From Diplosphaera chodatii (lineage: Eukaryota; Chlorophyta; Trebouxiophyceae; Prasiolales; Stichococcaceae): a stretch of DNA of 64,000 bases. The notes below the pieces were generated by a model. The model was not told where the DNA came from. It did no database searches and worked only from the letters and a program-made list of their open reading frames with translations. The first letter of the stretch is position 1; every line of letters starts with the position of its first letter. Below are positions 35,982 to 45,700 of this stretch, in pieces. Location: positions 124,001 through 188,000 of the forward strand of contig JAALGY010000013.1 of NCBI GenBank assembly GCA_032358165.1, given 5' to 3'. The translations under genes were made by a program, and so were the position numbers.

Positions 35982-36367
35982 ATTTGCAGAAGGCAGCGCG
36001 ATTGGGGTATTACGCGGCGATCACATCTGAGTGGAATGTTCCGCACCCCAGTCTCAAGTCTGAAGGATGTACATCGGGTACTTCCTAAACGGCGGTCGTC
36101 CCCCTTCCCCAACATTCTGCTGAGTAGTTTCACGTCCAGTCTGCACCGCTTGCTTCGTTGGAGACCTGGTGCCCATCGGTACCGGCGACAACCAACACTG
36201 CTTCACATTGCAAACGTTTTGTGTCACCCAGTGCGTTGTCCAAGTCACTTTACCATGCGCAAGGTAGATGCTAAACCCTGAAACCGTCATGCTTTAAGAA
36301 AATGGCTTGTTGGATATATATTTGTTTTGATTTTGCCAATCGGTAGCTGGTTGTGCCGACTCAAACG
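35982..36367. other. Intergenic, between CAL and the permuted tRNA
   Basis: The left part should be the CAL promoter. The right end (36351-36367) belongs to the tRNA precursor as the 5' arm of the bulge-helix-bulge. Nothing else was recognised. Confidence 0.45.
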
Positions 36368-36382
36368 TGCGAGAGGTCCCGC

Positions 36383-36391
36383 GTTCGATTC
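36383..36391 (+). promoter_or_regulatory. B box of the tRNA gene
   Basis: GTTCGATTC fits the Pol III B box. Because of the permutation it lies upstream of the A box, the reverse of the normal order. Confidence 0.85.
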
Positions 36392-36418
36392 GCGGCTGTC
36401 CCCTCGTTTCCGGGATAG

Positions 36419-36429
36419 TGGTCTAGTGG
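36419..36429 (+). promoter_or_regulatory. A box of the tRNA gene
   Basis: TGGTCTAGTGG fits the Pol III A-box consensus exactly and lies downstream of the B box in this permuted gene. Confidence 0.85.
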
Positions 36430-36459
36430 TATGATTCTCGCTTTGGGCAGAATCGAGCA

Positions 36460-36463
36460 TTTT
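36460..36463 (+). terminator. Pol III terminator (TTTT)
   Basis: A run of four T lies 13 bases after the 5' half, just past the outer bulge-helix-bulge arm, as expected for Pol III termination. Confidence 0.6.
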
Positions 36464-37114
36464 GCTCATATCTGCCAGTCGTTAATGATAAACGCTGTGG
36501 GCTCTGCAAGCGTCGCTGTGTCACGCAGTTGCAGACGACAAGCTGCAAGGCAACTGAGGGCGACGCCAACCGCAGTGTAGTTCGCAAACAAGCCATGGAT
36601 GCCTCAATCAACCGATTCAAGACAAGCAAGTCTTTTTGCATCGATCAGCAGGCTCTGCACAGAAGGGCAGCAACTCGTTCGAGCGGTGCTGCCGCCACTG
36701 TCCTCAATTTCACCACAGGGGTGTCTGCAGGCCTGTCAAACGTGCCCCTGCCGGCAGCATGAATACTGATGCTGACACTGCAGTCTGCTCACAATGTGTT
36801 GAGGCGACAACTCAACGCAGGTGCAACAGCAACGTCAGATCAAGCTTTGGACGTTCTTTTGCTCCACGAGGTTTCGGATTAAGCGGGTTTTTACGAGGCC
36901 CACACCTGCCCTTTTGTGTTTCATCAGCAAACATAGCCTAGCTCACTGACGTAAAACGTCCATACTGTGCAGCGCTGGCTAGTCGCATTGCTGAGCACCG
37001 GTCTTGGCGTTGACGGCACACGGGCGGCGTGCAGTGGGCAAACGCATTCCCCACAGCAGTGATAGCCCTGGCGCTGGCCTTATACAGCTTATCAAACTTC
37101 AGGCGCGGTCGCGC
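36464..37114. other. Intergenic, upstream of the permuted GTPase
   Basis: This probably holds the GTPase promoter and 5' UTR. A plus-strand frame at 36529-36762 has no recognisable content. The GTPase frame is open back to a Met at 37004. Confidence 0.35.
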
Positions 37115-40100
37115 ATGCTGTTGCAGCTGGTAGGCAACCGGGTGCTGCATCGAGTCTGCGGCGCCGGCCTCGGCAGGAGCATGGTTCTCAGCAGGCAGCT
37201 TCCGTGCGGTCAGGCAGCATGCACGCACAGTCGACAGCTTTCTGCAGCTGTTCCGGCTCACCAATGTGCTGAGCCTGGGCCATTGCTGAGGTGCACGATG
37301 CAAAGTCGAGGCCTGCTGCGGAGGCATGCGGAGACACCAGGACTGCGCCCAAATGCCGTACTTTGCGGGGAACACAGCCCCTTACGGCGTTCTTGTTGCT
37401 GCTGCAGGCGGAGCAGACGCTTGCCACTGGCGGCGCCATGCATGCTGCAGCCGCTGCGGCATGTTTCGTCAACAGCAGCGGCGACTGCACGGAAGCAGGC
37501 AGCGGATGCACAGCCGTCAGGGTCACCCCAAACCGGAGTCCTCGACGAGAAGCTGCTGCAGAGGGTCACCCCGCAGTACTGCTCGGGCTGCGGCGTGAAG
37601 CTTCAGCAGCAGAACGTAGACGCCCCAGGGTATGCCTGTGCTGGACTTCAAACCCCACGCTTGGGCATGCCAAACCGGCAGCATGCATGCTCTGCTGTAT
37701 CAATGGCTTGACCAGCCTGATGGCTGCACAGGTACTTCCAGCTGCCCAAGCGCTTCCTGGAGCAGCTGCAGCAGGCGGCCGCGGGTGCCCAACCGGATGC
37801 AGGGACTGCAGCGGGAAGAGATGAGACAGGCAGCGGCAGCGCAGCAGGCAGCACCCGAGCTGAACATCACGCATCAGAGCCAGCGCCATTCGCAGCAGCA
37901 GCAGCAGGCAGCGGGAGAAAGGCCAGGGCGGCAGGCGCAGATGGCTTTGCGGGCCCGCGCGATGACTCCCTTGAAGCGGCCGCTGCCCGGCTGGCGGAGC
38001 GAATTGCTGCAAAGAGCAACAGCTCGGCAGCGTCAGATGGTGGCGGCAGCGGCAGCGGCAGCCGTGAGGGTGCTGACCAGTGGGACGTGTTCAACGACAT
38101 GGCGGCCGAGTGGGGGGACGAGGCCGGCGGCGGCGGGACGGGCAGCAGGAAGGAGGTGGGTTCCTCGCTGGATCAGCTGCCGGAGGTCGCGGCGGCTGCA
38201 GCGGCGGAGGCGGCAGCCGGCGTGCCTGTGCTCTGCGCTCGCTGCCACTCCCTCACCCACTCCGGGTGGGTCGTCAATGCCAGCTCGACATATTGCATGC
38301 ATGACAGGCTGGATGGACAGGGCCTGTGTCACACTGTTGTTGCGTCTTGCTGGTGACAGTCAGGTTGATACGACCGTGTGTGTATGCAAGTTCATCAGCT
38401 GGCGTTCCTTGTTGGTTGTTCACCTTGTAGCTGTTGTATATACCACCTTTTTGGCCATACAACTGCAGGGCGGTGAAGAGCAAGGCGGCGGAGGCGCAGA
38501 TGCCGGCGTTCGACCTGGGGCGCAAGGTGGGCCGGAAAATTGCGGCGACGCCCCACCGGCGGGCGGTGGTGCTGTGCGTCGTGGACCTGGCCGACTTCGA
38601 CGGCAGCCTGCCGCGCGCCGCGCTGTCCGCCATCGTGCCCCGAGGTGTGTCCTGTGGTGTGCTGGCTTGAAGCTTCCTTTGTGGGTGGCGCGGGCGGCGA
38701 TCTCAGCAGGCGCCCGGAACACACGGCCCTGTGCTGCTGCGACAGCGCTCTCGATGTGCAGCCAATGCGGGGCAGCCCTTTCGCCTTGTCGCAGGCTCGA
38801 TTGCGTGGTGCACTTTGCAAAGGGAGGTGCACTTTTCAAAGGGGGTGTGGACTCTCAAACGCGCCGCTGTGCTTGCGCAGGCGCCTGGGACGAGGCGCAG
38901 GCGGGCGGCGCGGCGGGGCAGGCGCAGTACCTGGCGGGCGGCTTCCGGCTGGTGCTGGTCGCCAACAAGGCGGACCTGCTGCCGCACCACATTCCCCGCG
39001 CCCGCCTGGAGGTGCGGCCCCCAACGCTAATGAACCTAACCAGTCCGCCGAGGATGCCGGCTGCAGCTGCAGTGTCTGCCGAGCAAGCGGAGGGCGATGA
39101 ACAGCATGTTGCAGCGCTGCTCATGTACGCACATCTGCACAGGGATGCTTGAGCCAGTCTTGGCCCCGCCGCCTTCCTATCCAGAAAGCACCAACCGCAT
39201 CGTAACTGACTCTACTGGGGTCTTACGAGAATTCAGGCTAGCACGCTGACAGTTCTGTAGCACGCTCCAGCAAGCGCATGGCTTCCTTTCCTGTGCAGCA
39301 ATGGGTGCGGGCGCGCGCGAAGCAGGGCGGCTTCCCGCGGCTGTCGGCGCTGCACCTGGTCAGCAGCGTGAAGGGCACCGGCGTGGCGCGGCTGCTGCAG
39401 GGCCTGCGGGGCGCGGCGGGCGCCAAGGGCGACGTCTGGGTCATCGGCGCCCAGGTGCGTCCGTCAACGGCGCTAGGTGCAGCATTAGGTGGCAGCATTA
39501 GGCGCCACAAGGGTCAGAGCTAGGATAGTCGTCACGGGGCGCCAAGGGCGACGTCTGGGTCAGCGGCGCCCAGGTGCACTTGTCAGCACTCTGGCTGGCC
39601 CTCCTCACGGGAGAAACCTCGACTGCATGGGATGGCAGAGGGTTCTTCCACAGCTGGGTGAGATCCCGGCGGTGGCCACGCCCGCTCCGCTGGTCGAGGT
39701 CTTTCGTGCTGTCCCTGCCGATGTGCTCCCGGCGGGAAGCGTCTGCCACCCTGTCAGCAGTGCGGCATGCAGCAAACACGTATGTCGGCGGAGCATCTGA
39801 CAAACAAAGGCGCTGCGCACGTGGCTGCAGAACGCCGGCAAGAGCAGCCTGATCAACTCGATGCGGCAGGCGGTGGGCCTGAGCCCTGGCCGCAACATCA
39901 CCACCGCCGCGCTGCCTGGGACCACTCTGGGTACGGATTTCCATATTTATATCAATTTCAAACAAAACAAACCCTGCCGGCCCTGACACCCGCTGCAGCT
40001 CTGCCAGCAGCTGTAGTGCATGACTGCATCAGACCTTGCGAACTCCTGATGCGGCAGCTGCTGGTCTGGCTGACCAGTCGGTGCTGTGAGATGGGTCTTG

Positions 40101-41771
40101 CAGTGCCGGGCGGTTCTGGCAGAGCAGCATGCAGCACCACTGCACACCTGCTCGCCCAGCAGGCTCATGTGCGACAGGCTGGATGTGCATGTGCAGGCAT
40201 GCTCAAGGTGGAGGGTCTCATGCCCGCCAGGTGCGGCATGTTTGACACGCCGGGGGTGCCGCACGGCCACCAGCTGGCAGCGTTTCTCGACCCCGAGGAG
40301 GTGTGCCTGTCCCATCTGGCAACCCCATTTGAAACCTAGATTCCAGGCTGAGCTGTGCTGACATCCTAGAGCCGCAGCTCGACTCCGCTCTCCAGGGGTT
40401 CAGGCCTCCTGCACTGCATGCTTGACAGCATGGTTCGGAGTCGAGAGGCAAGCGTCGAGCGGGTGCTGCATGTGCTGCCGCTGTGGCCTGCAGCTGTGCC
40501 AGTCGACTGCGAGCACAGCACCTGAAGTCGGCTTCAAGCATGGCAGTGGCAAGTGCAACCCCTGCTGCCCGCAGGTGCGGCTGCTGCTGCCGCGGAAGCC
40601 CCTGAAGCCGCGCACATTCCGCATCGCAGCCGGCCAGGTGATTAGGATGAACTAGTGCGCTTTCTGTGCTGCAGCCTGGCGCTTCCTTTGCTGCAGCCTG
40701 TTGCAATGCATCCACGAACAAGGCCCTGCCCTGCAGACTGTGCTGGTGGGTGGTGTTGCCCGCCTGGATGTGGTGTCCGCCCCCGCCGCCACCATCTACG
40801 TCACCCTGTGGGCCTCCGCCGACCTGGTCACGCACTTCGGCCGGACCGACGCTGCCACCGAGAAGTGAGGTCCCCTGCTGCTGTTGCACATGCTTCTGGA
40901 CATGTCCTAGATGGGATGGCCCTCTGCAGGCGTGCTCTGGGGGATGACCAGAATGTACAACGTGCATGTCAGATTGCATGAATAGTGTGACTACACACCC
41001 ATGAGGGATTTACGCTGGCTCTGTGACCACAGCCTACAGTCAGTGCCATATGCTCGACCCAGACATGGTGTCATTGACTTGTGAGCAAAGCAGAGCAAAG
41101 GAAGTAGACTTGTCAGTGGTGTCTCCATCGCGACAGCAGGCAGGCGCAGCACGCCGGCAGCCGCCTGACGCCGCCGCTGGGCGACGAGAAGCGGCTGAAG
41201 CGGCTGCCGCGGCTGGCAGCGGCGGACGTGTCCGTTAGCGGCGCCACCTTCAGGAGCAGCAGCACAGACGTCGCCGTCGCCGGGCTGGGCTGGTTCAGCG
41301 TCGCGGCCGCCGGCGATGTGCAGCTGCGGTGCGCGCCCAGTTCTGATTGCCGGACCAACCCTGAACACTGTCTGCTGTAGTTTCCACACTGACGTCTGGT
41401 ACTGAGACTAGCATGTCTGCACACACCCTGCCTGGCAACCAGACAGCACCTTGGTGTGTTGATGCTGGACATGTAGAGGTACAGCGCATACTCGGAAAAA
41501 CGTCTAAATCAATGTTTCAGTAGTTTCATTTGGTGGATCTGGTATAAGTCGTGCCTAGGTCATGGTGGAAAATCATCAGATTGCAACAGACACAACCAAG
41601 TAGATATAAGCGTGCAAGCGCAGGGTGTGGGCGCTGGAGGGGGTGGCCATCACCACACGGGACGCCCTGGTGCCGGACCTGGCGCCCGACCTGGAGCGGC
41701 CCGGCTTCAGCAACGTGGGCGGCGGCGGCACCGCGCCCCACCGGAAGCGGGGCGGCGGCGGCAGGAAGTAG
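37115..41771 (+). CDS. Circularly permuted GTPase of the YqeH/NOA1/BPG2 family, probably plastid (multi-exon)
   Basis: Members are ribosome-biogenesis GTPases; plant BPG2 acts in chloroplast rRNA maturation. Exon 1 gives a long Arg/Ser/Ala transit peptide (start 37115, MLLQLVGNRVLHRV; in-frame Met also at 37004), then zinc-finger half YCSGCGVKLQQQNVDAPG. The first intron is 37630-37731. Exon 2 reads YFQLPKRFLEQLQQAAAG, a low-complexity insert of about 150 residues, then the second finger half, LCARCHSLTHSG. The G motifs come in permuted order: VLCVVDLADFDGSLPRA (38570-38620), G4 VLVANKADLLPHH (38950-38990), G5-like LVSSVKGTGVARLL, VWVIGAQ (39430-39455), G1 NAGKSSLINSMRQAVG (39833-39880), G2 LPGTTLG, G3 MFDTPGVPHGHQL (40240-40280). 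C-terminal segments are FRIAAGQ, VLVGGVARLDVVSAPAATIY and VAVAGLGWFSVAAAGD, then a Gly-rich basic tail ending TAG 41769-41771. Confidence 0.9.
39420..39577. repeat. Duplicated exon end and donor in the GTPase gene
   Basis: Thirty-nine bases covering the exon end that codes AKGDVWVIGAQ plus its splice donor (39420-39458) recur at 39539-39577 with one mismatch, a period of 119. The second copy lies in the following intron and keeps CAG/GTGC. Confidence 0.88.
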
Positions 41772-42755
41772 TGACATGGTCAGCAAGAAAGCGGTGGCAG
41801 GAGTGCTGCCCGGAGATGGCGCACTTGTGGCACCAGGAGGTGGTCAGGAGGCTCAGCAAGAGATGCACTGGCTGAGTGTCAGCTGTAAGGCAGCATCTGC
41901 TGCAATCTTATGATGTCGTTGGTGGTGGAGGTGACTTCAGACACAGGAACAATGGGATTTTGCTGCAGACCGTATTCAGCGGTTGGTCTGTCATCACAGC
42001 GTGTCAACAGGTGCAAGCAGTGACCCGCGGCAGCCTTGATCATCTGCTGCCATCAGCTATACCGCAGGTATGCAGCATCAACATCTGATAGGTAGTTGTA
42101 ATTAGAGTCATCTGATGTCAAGCGTCGCAATGGCGACCGCACTCTGGCAAATCGCATGTGAGGAGCGAAAGCATAGCAAGTAGATGGGCAAAGCTGATCA
42201 AGAAACGTAGCCGCAGGAATCCATGTAAACCTGGATCACTGTGCGGGAACAGCGAGACTTCTCAACTCTCGCTGCCACGAGCTTCATATGTTGCAAACAC
42301 TTCGTCAGCTTCTGGCTGGTCAGCAAGCATGCTGATTGGCAAATGTTGCCCACAAGCCACTTCTTAGCGTGATGAAGCCACCGTCGTAGGGACGTGTCAC
42401 ACGCCACTGTCGGTGTCCAGCGATAGTTTACTTGCCGCCCGCTCCTGGTCGTTCAACCTGTCGCCGCCCGTGCAGTCTGCAGCATTGCCGCAACATGGTG
42501 ACTTCACGTTCAGCATCCCGTTGTTAGAGTGTCATGATGGCATGCAAGACATGGTCTGAACACGGTGGATGGCTCTTGTAAAGGCAGCATTGCAGAGTTG
42601 CAGTCCAGCACATCCGCACATTGGTGTATACTGCGGCACTGCCCACTGGCGCAGTGTACTTTGGCCGCACACATTTTTCAGCCCCCTGCGCTGGCAAGAT
42701 GCAACGCCTTCGATATATGCAAATGTGGGGGCCATACAGCGCAGTCGGCGCCAGT
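41772..42755. other. Convergent intergenic region
   Basis: This lies between the GTPase (plus) and the secreted propeller protein (minus). A minus-strand open stretch at 42397-42470 (reading NDQERAASKLSLDTDSGV, then TGA) could be a last exon of the propeller gene, but no in-phase join was clear. Otherwise nothing was recognised. Confidence 0.35.
41884..41888 (+). promoter_or_regulatory. Possible polyadenylation signal TGTAA
   Basis: TGTAA, the usual green-algal poly(A) signal, lies about 115 bases after the GTPase stop codon. A five-base word can occur by chance. Confidence 0.35.
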
Positions 42756-45700
42756 TCATGTTGCATGTCTGAGCAGCAGCAGAGACCGCAGAAACCGTTC
42801 CACACAAGCAGAGGCCCCTGATATGCCCACCTGATAGGTCCAGAGCGCCGGCAGCCGGATACGGCGTGAGTACCAGTTGCCATACTCCAGGGTGGGCGTG
42901 GAGCCGTCCGTCACCAGGAAGGTGGCCTGATAGACGCGGTCTGTGTTGGTGTATGCGGTCCTACACGGTGAACATCATGATGGCTCTCGGCACGACCTCT
43001 GCAAGTCTGTGCAGACTATCGTTGCTGGGGTGGTGACTTGCAGGCAACCTGCATGATGTTTGATATCAGCAGCAGTACGAATGTCTGCAGCGTCAGCGCT
43101 GACACACAAATGCAGGCTGCACGTGCAGGGTGAGGAGGAAGCACTGGATGCTGCTGACTAAGAACCACCTCCGTTCCGCGAGCACGCACAGGTTGTACTT
43201 GCTGCCGTCCTGGTACATCACGCAGTCGCCCGCCTGCGATTTTGGGTCGCTGTCTTCACACGCGAAGAAGTCCAGGTGCTTCTGGATGGGCACCGACCCG
43301 CCGCAGTTGTCGTATAGCGGTATGACCTGCAGCGGAGAACTCTCGAAATGAGGCCTACAGTGGGCCATACGAAAGAATGCTCCATGCAAACATGTGTCTG
43401 TAGCAGGCGGTGTTGGAGCCACACGGCGTTGTCGAGCTGTGGCGGTCGTGCTGGAAGGACGGCTGCAGCGGGCCAACAGACAGCAACCCTTGGATCACCT
43501 GATCGTTGGTGTTAGACAGCACGTCCAGCCAGCAATGGTAGCGCAGGTTTGCTGGGTAGATGCACAGCGGGGCTATGTCCCCCAGTGCGCCGCTGTGGGG
43601 CCTGGTAGCATTGGCCAGGTTGTAGGCGGACTTCCATGCAGGCGGCGTCACGTCATTGATCATGACCTGCCAGTGACAACATGACATGTGCGGCGTCTGG
43701 GTGTGCATCCTGTGGGTGGATGTGCTGCAGCAGGAAGGAAGAAATTGGCAGCTCATATACATGTCGGTGGTGGCCGGATGTCAGCTCTATAGTTGGCTCT
43801 CCCACCTTGGCGCTGCACTGGTTGTCGCCTCCATGGGCGTCGCTGACTGTCAGAGTTGCCGTGGTGTAGGGCTTCGCCGCTGACTCCTACGCGAACAACA
43901 CATATGTACGTCAGACCCAACCCCAGCACCACGTCTGGACAGCAAGCAAGGGATGCTGCTTGCTGAGAATACAGCAGATAGATTCGGCCTGCACGGTCCC
44001 GTGTCGGGTTATTAGCAGACAGCTTGGCGACGCTGCAAGGGCAGGTGCGCTCACCAGGGTATAATCAGTGGGGCTGTAAAAGTCTGACGTCTGCTCCACC
44101 GGCACCAGGGTGTCGCCCTCTGTGATGTCGGGCTCGAAGGACCCGGCATCGATCGCGGTGGCGTCGCTGAGGTGGGCACCGCAGATGCGGCCGTTGCTGT
44201 TCCTGCCGAAGGTGGCGTCCGTCTGCATCGTGCATCAGAGCAGAGGTCGTTGGTATGACATGCCTCTGTCGTGCTGCTGCACACTGCATACCCAGATGCC
44301 AGAGTTGATGCAGTACAGAAGCTGACATCTATAGAGACAACAGGAGGCATGGGGAGGCAACTGAAGATATACCTGATCTAGAGGGGCATCTGCTGTCACA
44401 GTGCGGTCGTGGCACAGCGCCGATGGGTAGTTGTTCCGGGGAATGAACTGCAGGTGCGGATGAAATGCAGTTACTTGCCGGTTGTGCAAAGATTTGAAGT
44501 CGTTATTGCGCACATGTGTGTCATCGCTTTGCATCTATCCTGGTCACCTCGAAGCCTGTGAAGGCTGGCGACTCCCCCATGCCCTGCGGCCCCAGCAGCG
44601 GCGCCTGCTTCAGAGCCCTAAGCACCTCGGCAGTGACCTGCAGCAAATGGGCTGAAAGCCTGAGCTGTCTGTGCCAAAGAACGACTTGATGTTGACCGGT
44701 CAGACGTGCGCCTGGGACCCGAGCACACACACACTAACGCCATGCACAAGGTTCTGTTGCATGCCTGCTTGCATGTGCTTGATTGCATAGGAACAGCATC
44801 ATCTACAGGAAGCTGCTGTTCACACCAACAAGATGCTCGGTCTGCACGCCGACCTACTGGCCTTGCTGCAGCGAGCCGGCACGTCAGCGGAGCAGCGCAG
44901 CTGCACACAGTCTGCAGGCGCACACCTTCAGGAAGCGCCCCGCCGGCAGCGACAGCGTCGTGTAGTCCTCGCCGGTGGCGACCGCCTGCGGTTCGGACCA
45001 GGCGCCCGGCGTCTCGGCGGTTGCTGCCCTCAAATGCACCACTGAAGGGCCGCCCAACTGCACCGATGTGTCGGCGAACCAGCGGGCGCTGGCCCCGTCC
45101 CACTTGTCGTAACCTGCATCAGGACGCCGGAAACTGTCGGCGGCACCTGTTGCTGCAGTTGCAGACGCATCTCGAGTGACAGCCTGTGATCTCGATGCAT
45201 CAGACTCTGCTGAGGAGCACCACCACATCTTGCTGTGTGAATTGGGTGTCTTCAGCATCGGGTTCCCCATCCTACCACACCTACGTCTCACGAGCAGAGC
45301 TGGCATGAAGGAGTAGGGTAAGGAGCACTCACCCTCGTAATTAGTGTCGTGGATCCAGGTCCAGGTGCCATGCACCGGCGGCTGCGCTGAGTAGCGGCCC
45401 GTGTTGTCGCCCATGGCCCCCAGGATGGGCTTGGGCACATCGGCAAACACGGTCGCCACATTTGACGGGCCAGGCGGTATGACGGTCAGCCGTGTGCCGC
45501 TGACAGTAGATGCGCTGACGTCGACCATGCTCGAGACCCACACGTGGTCCGTGGAATCCACCTGCAACACAGCGTGATAGGCATCAGTGGATTGGTCGAC
45601 GGCGATGTTGGCTTGATTGATGGCAACGCAGGCGTCTTACAGGACGGTGCACTAAATTTGAGTGCTGTCAACATTGGTCCACAGCCGAGAGTGTGGAGTA

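Larger units (their letters stand above)
36368..36447 (+). tRNA. trnP-UGG: Circularly permuted tRNA-Pro (UGG): 3' half before 5' half
   Basis: The 3' half (36368-36403) comes first, then an 8-base spacer (36404-36411), then the 5' half (36412-36447). Joined as 5' half plus 3' half they make a 72-nt tRNA. The acceptor stem is GGGATAG with CTGTCCC (seven pairs, one G-U), discriminator C. The D arm starts TGGTCTAGTGGTATGAT, as in plant tRNA-Pro. The anticodon stem is CTCGC/GCGAG with loop TTTGGG plus T and anticodon TGG at 36444-36446. The variable loop is AGGTC, the T stem CCGCG/CGCGG and the T loop TTCGATT. The flanks form a bulge-helix-bulge: bulge CGT (36366-36368), helix CAAA (36362-36365) with TTTG (36442-36445), bulge GGC (36446-36448). 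Cutting after the second base of each bulge frees exactly these two halves. No CCA is encoded. Confidence 0.96.
36354..36459 (+). other. Outer helix flanks of the permuted pre-tRNA (bulge-helix-bulge)
   Basis: Beyond the two 3-base bulges, 36354-36361 can pair with 36449-36459: AG with CT next to the bulge, then TCG with CGA and GCA with TGC, separated by small unpaired A residues. This completes the bulge-helix-bulge that tRNA splicing endonuclease recognises. Confidence 0.75.

Noticed and set aside
36368..36447. Two unrelated tRNA fragments or pseudogenes
   Set aside because: Both halves are intact, complementary in every stem, and bordered by an exact bulge-helix-bulge; a chance pair of fragments would not show this.
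37632..39152. 506-residue plus-strand open frame
   Set aside because: It is a shifted frame over the GTPase exons. The correct frame carries the zinc-finger and VVDLADFDG motifs; this one does not.
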